Source: an uncultured Oscillospiraceae bacterium (lineage in GTDB: Bacteria; Bacillota; Clostridia; Oscillospirales; Ruminococcaceae). Taken from it: 21,961 nucleotides of DNA. The stretch lies in assembly GCA_934454435.1 (NCBI GenBank), contig CAKSGA010000031.1, positions 1-21,961 of the forward strand. Reading direction: 5' to 3'. The first letter of the stretch is position 1; the number at the start of each line of letters is the position of its first letter. The notes beneath the pieces were generated by a model, which was not told where the DNA came from, did not search any database, and saw nothing but the letters and a program-made list of their open reading frames with translations. This document shows, in pieces, positions 1-5,763 of the stretch. The translations under genes and the position numbers were made by a program.

Positions 1-79
1 CCTTTTCATCAATGACGAGCTGTGCGAGGGTCAGTCCGTCTGCTACTTCCTTCTTTACGCCTGTTACTGTGATAGTCAT
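1..79 (-). CDS. ThiS-like sulfur carrier protein (partial, C-terminus outside window)
   Basis: Only the first 26 residues are visible (begins MTITVTGVKKEVADGLTLAQ). The pattern of a short beta strand, a turn, a second strand and then an L-T-L-x-x-L helix start is the N-terminus of the beta-grasp ThiS/MoaD family. Such proteins carry sulfur as a C-terminal thiocarboxylate. The start is supported by AAGGAG 8 bases upstream, which overlaps the stop of the thioredoxin gene 11 bases away, so the two are co-transcribed. With metY, a sulfite reductase and a TusA-like protein in the same operon, a role in homocysteine synthesis (HcyS type, as described in Wolinella) is more likely than thiamine synthesis. 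That is inference: the C-terminus (Gly-Gly, or Gly-Gly with an extension) that would decide it lies outside the window. Confidence 0.72.
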   Translation of the reverse strand, partial: MTITVTGVKKEVADGLTLAQLVIDEK

Positions 80-90
80 AGTTGTTCTCC

Positions 91-399
91 TTATCTGAGT
101 GTATTTATTATCTCTTCAAGTTCTGCCTTTTTTACTGCGCCGGTCACACGCTTCTGTTCTGCGCCGTCCCTGAAGAATATAACGGTGGGTACGGACGTTA
201 CGTTATACTGTGCGGCGGTCTCGGCGTCATAGTTTATGTTCAGCTTCACGAGCTTTACGTCTGCGTTCTGCTCTTCGAGCTCAGCGAGCACCGGCGACAT
301 CCTCTTGCAGGGAATGCAGCTGTCGGAATAGAAATCCGCAAGTACCAGCCCTGCTGCGACCTCGCTGCTGAACGTTTCCTTTGTGGCTCTGACGGACAT
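91..399 (-). CDS. Thioredoxin, CIPC active site
   Basis: A 102-residue single-domain thioredoxin, the usual family length. The redox motif is C-I-P-C at residues 28-31, preceded by DFYSDS where classical thioredoxins have DFWAxW, so the Trp before the first Cys is replaced. The cis-proline loop is present as T-S-V-P-T-V. It is cytoplasmic, with no signal peptide. The start codon abuts the TGA of the TusA-like gene and the stop overlaps the ribosome site of the ThiS-like gene, so it is translationally tied to both. In this setting it may reduce an enzyme-bound persulfide, disulfide or S-sulfo group within the sulfur pathway rather than act as the general cell thioredoxin. That role is inferred from position; the fold is clear. 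Confidence 0.9.
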   Translation of the reverse strand: MSVRATKETFSSEVAAGLVLADFYSDSCIPCKRMSPVLAELEEQNADVKLVKLNINYDAETAAQYNVTSVPTVIFFRDGAEQKRVTGAVKKAELEEIINTLR

Positions 400-645
400 T
401 CAGTCACCCACTTTCTCAACGATGAGGTCATAGGTGCCGTCCTCGTTGTTGATGAGCTTCAGAATCTTGTGACCCTCTTCCTTTATGCTGCGGGGAACAT
501 TCTGCACGGGCTCGCCGTCGTTCATCCTGATGGAGAGTATCTGTCCCTCGTCCAGCTCCTCAAGAGCTACCTTTGCCTTGACGAATGTTGTAGGGCACAC
601 CACGTCAGTGATGTCTACGGTGTCGTCGATATTGTAATCAGCCAT
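400..645 (-). CDS. TusA/SirA-family sulfur-transfer protein
   Basis: An 81-residue protein, the normal size of the TusA/SirA family. The family motif C-P-x-x-x-x-x-A is visible around Cys17 (V-V-C-P-T-T-F-V-K-A-K), with D-I-T-D before it. The conserved Cys carries persulfide sulfur in TusA relays. The second half (VEKVGD ending) fits the family's two-layer alpha/beta fold. Its start overlaps the end of the sulfite reductase gene by 8 bases and its stop abuts the thioredoxin start, so translational coupling is probable. Likely job: accept sulfur, perhaps sulfide-derived or persulfide, and hand it to the ThiS-like carrier encoded two genes on. The partner is inferred. It is not necessarily orthologous to the tRNA-thiolation protein TusA of enterobacteria. 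Confidence 0.85.
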   Translation of the reverse strand: MADYNIDDTVDITDVVCPTTFVKAKVALEELDEGQILSIRMNDGEPVQNVPRSIKEEGHKILKLINNEDGTYDLIVEKVGD

Positions 646-1501
646 TGCTGTATGCCTCCTTTATTACCTGCTCGAATTTCTCTCTGCCCACTCTGTCTAT
701 GGTGAACTTGAAACGTTCGCCGGGCCTTGCGTTCTGTTCAAAGAACACTATCGCAGCGTCGCAGACCTTCAGCAGCCTTTCCTTGCTTTCAATGAACGGG
801 ATTATAGCCTCGCCCTTGTTGATGGTGTTGCCGAAAAGTCCGCCGAACGAAACTATGTAGCCGTGCACGGTATCCCATGCCTCGGTGGGACATGCCTTGA
901 AGCAGCGTCCGCAGAAATTGCACTTGTCGTTATCCACGCTGACCTTTCCGTCTTTGATGGTGATGGCGCCCCTGCGGCAGGCCTTTTCGCAGACCCCGCA
1001 GCCGATACATGCGTCCTCTTTCCAGCTGACCTGGATACCGCCCTTTATGCCGACGTCGTTCTCCTCAGATTTCAGGCAGTTGTTCTGGCAGCCGGTTATG
1101 CCGAACTTGAACTTATGCGGCAGCTCCCGGGCGAAGTACCTGTCGTCAAGCTCCTTGGCAAGGGCGTAGGTGTCTATGCAGCCGCTGGGGCAGATGGCTT
1201 CGCCCTGACAGGCTGTGATGGTGCGCACTCTCGGACCGCACACGCCGGGCTCAACATCGCCGAGCGCCAGTGCGGATTTCACCTCGTCGATATTGTCGAG
1301 CTTGATGAACGGTATCTCCACGCTCTGCCTGGACGTAAGGTGGACATAGCCCTCGCCGAACTTGTCAGATACCTCGGCGATGGTCGCAAGCTGCTTTGCA
1401 GTGAGATTTCCGCCGACTACCCTCAGCCGGAGTGAAAAGTTGTTCTTCTGTTTCTGGCGCATGAAGCCGCCCTTTTTGAGTGTTGAATAATCTACTGCCA
1501 T
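638..1501 (-). CDS. Compact siroheme [4Fe-4S] sulfite reductase with inserted ferredoxin domain
   Basis: 287 residues, much shorter than CysI-type enzymes (over 500). Residues 20-95 form a nitrite/sulfite reductase ferredoxin-like half-domain. The siroheme-[4Fe-4S] ligand set is complete: C98-x5-C104 and C138-x3-C142. An inserted ferredoxin follows with two cluster motifs, C165/C168/C171/C175 and C194/C197/C200/C204. The rest of the reductase core follows to the end. This layout matches AsrC-like and methanogen Dsr-like proteins. It should reduce sulfite to sulfide in the cytoplasm, with electrons entering through the ferredoxin insert. No AsrA/AsrB partner is nearby, so the donor is probably ferredoxin. 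It starts 10 bases after metY with a strong GGAGAGG ribosome site. Nitrite as substrate cannot be excluded, but the operon argues for sulfite. Confidence 0.88.
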   Translation of the reverse strand: MAVDYSTLKKGGFMRQKQKNNFSLRLRVVGGNLTAKQLATIAEVSDKFGEGYVHLTSRQSVEIPFIKLDNIDEVKSALALGDVEPGVCGPRVRTITACQGEAICPSGCIDTYALAKELDDRYFARELPHKFKFGITGCQNNCLKSEENDVGIKGGIQVSWKEDACIGCGVCEKACRRGAITIKDGKVSVDNDKCNFCGRCFKACPTEAWDTVHGYIVSFGGLFGNTINKGEAIIPFIESKERLLKVCDAAIVFFEQNARPGERFKFTIDRVGREKFEQVIKEAYSNG

Positions 1502-1511
1502 GTCCCTCTCC

Positions 1512-2741
1512 TTATCCCAGGCTTTCTATCGCCTGTCTGAAATCGGCTATGAGATCTTCCTTGTCCTCAATGCCGACGCTTATTCTTATAGTATCCCCGA
1601 ACACCCCTGCGTTGAGCTTCTGCTCTTCGCTGCCGTGGGCGTATATCGTGCTTGAAGGGTGTATGACCAGCGTGCGGACATCTCCGATGTTGGTTGCGTT
1701 GGTCGCCAGTTTCAGTGCGTTTATCAGCCGGAATGCCCGTTCCTTGCTGCCGGCTCTTATCGTGAGTATCGCTCCGCCCTTTCCTCCGAGCTGGCTCTCG
1801 CACAGGTCGTGGTAAGGATTGTTGGGTAGCGCCGGGTAGTTAGGTTCCACGCCGTCAGCGTCACGGAAGAACTCTGCGAGCGCCAGGGCGTTTTCACAGC
1901 ATCGCTGCATTCGCAGCCCGAGGGTCTCCATTCCCACGGAGTTCATGAATGCGTTCACCGGAGCAAGACAGGCGCCGATGTTTCTCCAGATACCGCTGCG
2001 CAGCTTCGCAAGGTAACACAGCCCGCCGAGTTTGCGGTATTCTGCAAGACCCTTGTAGCGGCCGAAATCCCACTTGAACTTACCGCTGTCGATTATCACG
2101 CCGCTTATTGAGTTGCCGCCGCCGTTTATGTACTTTGACGTGGAGTGCACCACGATGTCGGCACCGAATTCAAACGGTCTGATGAGGTAGGGCGTTGCGG
2201 TGGTGCTGTCTATTATCAGCGGAATTCCATGTTCGTGACAGAGCGCAGACACCGCTCTGATGTCCACGATCTCCAGCCCGGGGTTGCCGATCAGCTCTGC
2301 AAAGACCGCCTTTGTGTGTTCGTTTATGTTCGCCGAGATCTCGTCAGCAGTAACGTGATTTACGAACCTTGTGGTTATGCCGAAGGCTTTCAGATCCCCG
2401 AACAGGTCTATGGTCCCGCCGAACAGCCCTGCGCCTGCGATGACCTCATCACCGGCTTCCAGAATATTCAGCAGTGACATCGTGACCGCTGCCATTCCCG
2501 ATGAACAGGCGATCGCACCTATGCCCTTTTCAAGAGCGTTCATGCGGTTCTCAAACGAAGCCACCGTCGGGTTGCTTATTCTCGTGTAGGCGAACCCGGG
2601 CGCCCGGTTATTGAACACCGCTTCGAGCTTTTCTGCGCTTTCCTGGGAAAATGCGCTGACCTGATATATAGGGGTCAGGGTTGAGCCGGAGCCCTTTTCC
2701 GGACCAAACCCTCCGTGAAGCAGGCGTGTGTTGAATTCCAT
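1512..2741 (-). CDS. metY: O-acetylhomoserine sulfhydrylase (Cys/Met metabolism PLP enzyme)
   Basis: 409 residues, close to the usual 420-430 of MetY. It starts with the typical N-T-x-x-L-H-x-G segment, followed by the T-P-I-Y-Q-V-S-A-F region. The Y-T-R-I-S-N-P-T motif sits near residue 52. The PLP lysine is in H-S-T-S-K-Y-I-N-G (Lys203), and the loop S-S-G-M-A-A near residue 80 binds the cofactor phosphate. It would join sulfide, or a protein thiocarboxylate, to O-acetylhomoserine to give homocysteine. It is the first gene of a leftward operon with a clean promoter and GGAGG seven bases before the ATG. Downstream sulfite reductase, TusA-like and ThiS-like genes suggest that sulfur may be delivered on a carrier protein. 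Cystathionine gamma-synthase is a related alternative but fits less well. Confidence 0.92.
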   Translation of the reverse strand: MEFNTRLLHGGFGPEKGSGSTLTPIYQVSAFSQESAEKLEAVFNNRAPGFAYTRISNPTVASFENRMNALEKGIGAIACSSGMAAVTMSLLNILEAGDEVIAGAGLFGGTIDLFGDLKAFGITTRFVNHVTADEISANINEHTKAVFAELIGNPGLEIVDIRAVSALCHEHGIPLIIDSTTATPYLIRPFEFGADIVVHSTSKYINGGGNSISGVIIDSGKFKWDFGRYKGLAEYRKLGGLCYLAKLRSGIWRNIGACLAPVNAFMNSVGMETLGLRMQRCCENALALAEFFRDADGVEPNYPALPNNPYHDLCESQLGGKGGAILTIRAGSKERAFRLINALKLATNATNIGDVRTLVIHPSSTIYAHGSEEQKLNAGVFGDTIRISVGIEDKEDLIADFRQAIESLG

Positions 2742-2770
2742 CTGAACACCTCCGTGTTTTTATGTTTATC

Positions 2771-2807
2771 ATTATACACGACAATGCATATAAAGTCAAT
2801 AGGTTTT
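2771..2807 (-). promoter_or_regulatory. Promoter of the metY operon with sulfur-box-like half-site
   Basis: On the minus strand a -35 box TTGACT (2794-2799) and a perfect -10 box TATAAT (2771-2776) are 17 bases apart. AAAACCTATT (2798-2807) overlaps the upstream side of the -35 box, giving the word CCTATTGAC that recurs at trxB. A bound repressor would cover the -35 element. Confidence 0.8.
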
Positions 2808-2837
2808 ATGGAATTCCGTTATCTGAATTTTTTATAG

Positions 2838-2895
2838 CTTGTTATAAATTTTTTATATCTTTTTACCAAAAAAGTCCCCCAGACATTATAACAAG
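2838..2895. repeat. 10-bp inverted repeat in the metY/trxB divergent region
   Basis: CTTGTTATAA (2838-2847) and TTATAACAAG (2886-2895) are perfect inverted copies separated by 38 bases of AT-rich DNA. A related TTGTTATAA occurs in the trxB leader at 2988-2996. It lies upstream of both divergent promoters, so it could be a regulator-binding or DNA-looping site; function unknown. Confidence 0.5.
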
Positions 2896-2935
2896 GCGTC
2901 TTGCGAATTCTGTCCGGATCTTTGAGAAATACTAC

Positions 2936-2988
2936 CCTATTGACAAAACTGACGAAATGAGTTAAAATATACCCATTCGATAGGTTTT
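2936..2988 (+). promoter_or_regulatory. Promoter of trxB with CCTAT/ATAGG half-sites
   Basis: The -35 box TTGACA (2940-2945) and -10 box TAAAAT (2963-2968) are 17 bases apart. CCTAT at 2936-2940 runs into the -35 box, and GATAGGTTTT at 2979-2988 follows the expected transcription start. The two half-sites are inverted and frame the promoter. The same half-site is found at metY and at the second thioredoxin gene. Confidence 0.75.
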
Positions 2989-3006
2989 GTTATAAAGGAG
3001 GATATC

Positions 3007-3903
3007 ATGTACGATCTATTAATAATAGGAAGCGGACCGGCGGGATTGTCGGCGGCGATATATGGAAAGCGTGCGCTGCTCAGCCTGGCGGTCATTGAAA
3101 AGGACTACATGGGCACGGGTCAGATAGCGGTGACGGAGCAGGTGGACAACTACCCGGGGCTTCCCGGCATAAGCGGCTACGACCTCGGCGAGAAGTTCCG
3201 CACGCATGCGGAGCAGCTCGGCACGGAGTTCGTCGAGGGCGAGATCACCAAAATAGGGAAAAGCGGTACGAACTGGCGGGTGGACTTCTCTGACGGCAGG
3301 ACGGAAACCGCCCGGGCGATCATTTACGCCGCCGGGGCTTCCCACAGGCACCTCGGCGTACCCGGGGACGACAAGCAGCGTATCTCCTACTGTGCCGTGT
3401 GCGACGGGTTCTTTTATAAGGACAAGACGGTCGCAGTGGTCGGCGGCGGAGATACTGCGCTGGGCGATGCACTGTATCTTTCAAAGCTCGCAAAAACGGT
3501 CTACCTTGTTCACCGCCGGGACGAATTCCGGGCGAACAGGAGCCTGCAAAAGCGTGTTTCCGAGGCCGGGAACATCGTCCCGGTGCTGGGCGCCGTGCCG
3601 AAAGAAGTCACCGGCGAGGGCTCCGCAGACGGACTGATATACGTACAGAACGGCGAGGAAAAGCGCCTTTCCGTTGACGGTATATTCGTGGCTGTCGGGA
3701 ATGTTCCGAACACTGCACCGCTGGAGGGTCTGGCGGAGCTTGAAAACGGCTATGTGCGTGCAGGCGAGGACTGCGTGACCTCTGCGCCTGGTCTGTTTGC
3801 TGCGGGAGATGTCCGCACGACACCGCTGCGCCAGGTCATAACAGCGGCGGCTGACGGTGCAAACGCAGTGACCTCTGCTGAAAAGTATCTGAACGCCGAA
3901 TAA
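3007..3903 (+). CDS. trxB: Thioredoxin reductase (NADPH, FAD)
   Basis: 298 residues, the normal low-molecular-weight TrxB size (about 310). The FAD-binding G-S-G-P-A-G motif is at 8-13. The redox pair is C-A-V-C at 129-132, followed by D-G-F-F. The NADPH site G-G-G-D-T-A is at 146-151, with H-R-R-D-E-F-R-A at about 169-176, the basic residues typical for NADPH. The second FAD motif is A-A-G-D-V near the end. It passes electrons from NADPH to thioredoxins, of which two are encoded within 3 kb on either side. It starts six bases after a strong AAGGAGG. It is divergent from metY and shares promoter words with it, suggesting co-control with sulfur assimilation rather than only oxidative stress. 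Confidence 0.95.
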   Translation: MYDLLIIGSGPAGLSAAIYGKRALLSLAVIEKDYMGTGQIAVTEQVDNYPGLPGISGYDLGEKFRTHAEQLGTEFVEGEITKIGKSGTNWRVDFSDGRTETARAIIYAAGASHRHLGVPGDDKQRISYCAVCDGFFYKDKTVAVVGGGDTALGDALYLSKLAKTVYLVHRRDEFRANRSLQKRVSEAGNIVPVLGAVPKEVTGEGSADGLIYVQNGEEKRLSVDGIFVAVGNVPNTAPLEGLAELENGYVRAGEDCVTSAPGLFAAGDVRTTPLRQVITAAADGANAVTSAEKYLNAE

Positions 3904-3904
3904 A

Positions 3905-3924
3905 GGGAGGGTGTATTCCCTCCC
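3905..3924. terminator. Hairpin after trxB
   Basis: GGGAGGG and CCCTCCC form a perfect 7-bp stem with a 6-base loop, starting two bases after the trxB stop. No T tract follows (ATATAACG), so it is either a weak terminator or an mRNA end-stabilising hairpin. Confidence 0.5.
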
Positions 3925-3948
3925 ATATAACGTCTGCGCAAGGCTGAC

Positions 3949-3967
3949 GGCGGATACAGGATCCGCC
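3949..3967. terminator. Hairpin between convergent trxB and thioredoxin genes
   Basis: GGCGGAT and ATCCGCC form a 7-bp stem with a 5-base loop, 12 bases past the stop of the leftward thioredoxin gene. It may end transcription from either side of this convergent junction. No T tract is visible on either strand. Confidence 0.4.
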
Positions 3968-3979
3968 CATGCACATTCA

Positions 3980-4294
3980 TTACCCCAGCTTCTTGATGTT
4001 CTCAGCGATGATCAGCTTGTGGGTGAAGCCTATCAGCTTCTCACGGATATCGCCGTTCTTTATAAAGAGCAGCGTCGGGAGCTGGGATACGTCATACTGC
4101 TGCGCCAGGGACGGATTTGCGGTAATATCGCACTTTGCGATAAGCGCCTTGTCGCCGAGCTCCTCTGCGACTTCGTGAAGTCCGGCTTCGGTGCGTTTGC
4201 AGTGGGTGCAGGTGGGCGAGTAGAATTCAACCACCAGTGGCTTTTCGGTGGAAAAAACTTCGTTGTAATTCTGATTTGTGAGTTCGGTGAGCAT
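3980..4294 (-). CDS. Thioredoxin, CTHC active site
   Basis: 104 residues, a single thioredoxin fold with no signal peptide. The active site is C-T-H-C at residues 29-32 in the context F-Y-S-P-T-C-T-H-C-K-R. The cis-proline loop is S-Q-L-P-T-L. His in the third variable position is also seen in DsbA-type CPHC sites and usually raises the redox potential relative to CGPC. It differs clearly from the CIPC thioredoxin of the metY operon, so the two probably have different partners. It is monocistronic, convergent to trxB, and has its own promoter with the best copy of the shared operator. An AGGAGG precedes the start by eight bases. Role inferred: dedicated redox partner in the sulfur regulon, possibly of the adjacent arylsulfotransferase system. 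Confidence 0.9.
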   Translation of the reverse strand: MLTELTNQNYNEVFSTEKPLVVEFYSPTCTHCKRTEAGLHEVAEELGDKALIAKCDITANPSLAQQYDVSQLPTLLFIKNGDIREKLIGFTHKLIIAENIKKLG

Positions 4295-4328
4295 TTCGTT
4301 ATCCTCCTGATCAATAAAAACATATCTT

Positions 4329-4383
4329 ACCTATCTCATTAATAGGTTTTACTGATTATACCACTTTTCGGCCATGTTGTCAA
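4329..4383 (-). promoter_or_regulatory. Promoter and palindromic operator of the CTHC thioredoxin gene
   Basis: On the minus strand TTGACA (4378-4383) and TATAAT (4355-4360) are 17 bases apart. CTATTGACA again covers the -35 box. Just downstream of the -10 is a perfect inverted repeat, ACCTAT-7-ATAGGT (4329-4347), placed where a bound repressor would block initiation. The spacing and AT-rich core resemble boxes of Rrf2-family regulators (CymR/IscR type); the regulator itself is not in the window. Confidence 0.75.
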
Positions 4384-4491
4384 TAGATTTTCCGGCAAAA
4401 AATCAACACTGTGATTATTGCCAAAATATCACGGGATATTCTGTTGATTTGTGTACCTTGCTACAAATCGCCGGAAAATCGGGAAAAGGGG

Positions 4492-4520
4492 TTGACAAAA
4501 TACCGGTAAGAGGTTATAAT
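4492..4520 (+). promoter_or_regulatory. Promoter of the ABC transporter/arylsulfotransferase operon
   Basis: The perfect consensus boxes TTGACA (4492-4497) and TATAAT (4515-4520) are 17 bases apart. Transcription should start near 4527, giving a leader of about 160 bases before the ATPase gene. Unlike its three neighbours, this promoter does not carry CTATTGAC at the -35 box. Confidence 0.8.
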
Positions 4521-4549
4521 TAATCAAACAACAAAAACATAGTAAGCCG

Positions 4550-4562
4550 ATAGATATTCTAT
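4550..4562. promoter_or_regulatory. Short palindrome in the transporter operon leader
   Basis: ATAGA-TAT-TCTAT is a perfect 5-bp inverted repeat with a 3-base centre, about 23 bases after the expected transcription start. It could be an operator; it is only partly similar to the ACCTAT-N7-ATAGGT site at the neighbouring thioredoxin gene. Confidence 0.35.
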
Positions 4563-4588
4563 TACTTATAGACATTGAGGTAATCAAC

Positions 4589-4651
4589 ATGGGTGCGATT
4601 TTTACGATCCTGCTCCGCAGGAATTTCCGGTTCGGACGATGTCCGGTGTGA
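4589..4651 (+). CDS. Candidate 20-residue leader peptide with C-terminal Cys
   Basis: A 20-codon ORF, MGAIFTILLRRNFRFGRCPV, lies in the leader of the transporter operon. GAGG sits eight bases before its ATG, a spacing expected for real translation. The peptide has a hydrophobic start, an Arg-Arg pair and a Cys three residues from the end. This recalls short cysteine-containing leader peptides found before sulfur-uptake genes in other bacteria. Small hairpins overlap its second half (CCTGC/GCAGG around 4608-4620, GTGAT/ATCAC at 4648-4660), the last ending just before the ATPase ribosome site. Ribosome stalling at the Cys codon when cysteine is short could change access to that site. No T tract is present, so control would be at translation. 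This is inference, and the ORF could be chance. Confidence 0.4.
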   Translation: MGAIFTILLRRNFRFGRCPV

Positions 4652-4686
4652 TCTCATCACGTAAATAAGAATAAGGAGTGACAGAG

Positions 4687-5751
4687 ATGTACATCGAGTT
4701 GAAGAATATAAATAAGAGCTTCGGCGATTTCAAGGCTTCGGACAACGTGAGCTTTGGACTTGAGAAAGGCAAGCTGGCAGGGCTTCTGGGTCCCAGCGGA
4801 AGCGGCAAGACAACGATACTCAGAATGCTCGCAGGTCTTGAAAAGCAGGACAGCGGCGATATCCTGATAAACGGCAGGAATGTGAACACGGTCCCCACCA
4901 GTGAGCGTGGTATAGGCTTTGTGTTCCAGAATTACGCACTGTTCCCGTTTATGACAGTAAACGCAAACATCGCTTACGGTCTGAGGGTCCAGAAGAAGGA
5001 CAAGAAGTTCATCGAAAACAGGGTGAACGAGCTTCTGGAGCTGGTAGGGCTCCCTGATGTCGGAAAGCGCTATCCTGATCAGCTCAGCGGCGGTCAGCGT
5101 CAGAGGATAGCCCTCGCAAGGGCGCTTGCCCCGCAGCCTGAGCTCCTGCTGCTTGACGAACCCTTCGCAGCGATCGACGCCAAGGTCCGCAAGGAGCTGC
5201 GTACCTGGCTCCGTGAAACCATCGACAAGATCGGTATAACGAGCATCTTCGTCACCCACGACCAGGACGAGGCGATAGAAGTCGCAGACGAGATCGTAAT
5301 TACAAACCGGGGCAGGGTGGAGCAGGTCGGCAGTCCCTCGGAAATATACCTTGAACCCAGGACCGCATTTGTGGCTCAGTTCATCGGACAGTCGGTAGTG
5401 ATAGAGGACTATGGCAGGCTCAAGGGCTTCCCCGCTGGAGGAGCAAAAAGCGCCCTTGTCCGTCCAGAGTTCATCGAGATACACAAGTTTGAGGACAACG
5501 GCCACCACGACTTTGAAAGCTCCATGGAGGACGCAGTTGTACGCAGCGTTTCGTTCCGTGGCAACGCATTTGAGGTCGCAGCGGATATCGGCGGCATTCA
5601 GGTCATCGGCAAATACCCGCTCAACCTGCCGAGGCTCCATAAGGGCGACAACATAAAGGTGTTCATCAAGAAGCTGTATACCATCGACAACGACAGCACG
5701 CAGACGATAGTCAACAAGGCGCTGGACGTTTCCGATGTCTACTACATTTAA
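4687..5751 (+). CDS. ABC transporter ATP-binding protein, CysA-like with C-terminal TOBE-type domain
   Basis: 354 residues counted from the ATG at 4687, which lies eight bases after AAGGAG; a GTG three codons earlier overlaps that ribosome site and is unlikely. Walker A G-P-S-G-S-G-K-T is at about 35-42, with a Q-loop F-Q-N-Y-A-L-F-P, the signature L-S-G-G-Q-R-Q-R, Walker B L-L-L-L-D-E-P-F and switch His in F-V-T-H-D. Residues from about 235 onward form a regulatory C-terminal region like that of CysA/PotA ATPases. Typical SsuB/TauB sulfonate ATPases are only about 250 residues, so pairing a CysA-type ATPase with an SsuC-type permease is unusual. It powers the transporter encoded by the next two genes, 12 bases downstream. 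Confidence 0.92.
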   Translation: MYIELKNINKSFGDFKASDNVSFGLEKGKLAGLLGPSGSGKTTILRMLAGLEKQDSGDILINGRNVNTVPTSERGIGFVFQNYALFPFMTVNANIAYGLRVQKKDKKFIENRVNELLELVGLPDVGKRYPDQLSGGQRQRIALARALAPQPELLLLDEPFAAIDAKVRKELRTWLRETIDKIGITSIFVTHDQDEAIEVADEIVITNRGRVEQVGSPSEIYLEPRTAFVAQFIGQSVVIEDYGRLKGFPAGGAKSALVRPEFIEIHKFEDNGHHDFESSMEDAVVRSVSFRGNAFEVAADIGGIQVIGKYPLNLPRLHKGDNIKVFIKKLYTIDNDSTQTIVNKALDVSDVYYI

Positions 5752-5763
5752 GGAGGGCTCACG

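Noticed and set aside
82..705. Plus-strand 207-residue frame rich in Cys, Leu and Tyr
   Set aside because: It is antisense to the thioredoxin and TusA-like genes, which have clear motifs, ribosome sites and operon packing.
4527..4686. Possible SAM or other sulfur riboswitch in the transporter operon leader
   Set aside because: I see no SAM-I/T-box core sequence and no terminator with a T tract; only short hairpins and a small ORF.
4678..4686. GTG start for the ABC ATPase three codons before the ATG
   Set aside because: The GTG overlaps the AAGGAG ribosome site itself, while the ATG at 4687 is spaced correctly.
4657..5640. Minus-strand 327-residue open frame
   Set aside because: It is antisense to the ABC ATPase gene, whose Walker and signature motifs are complete.
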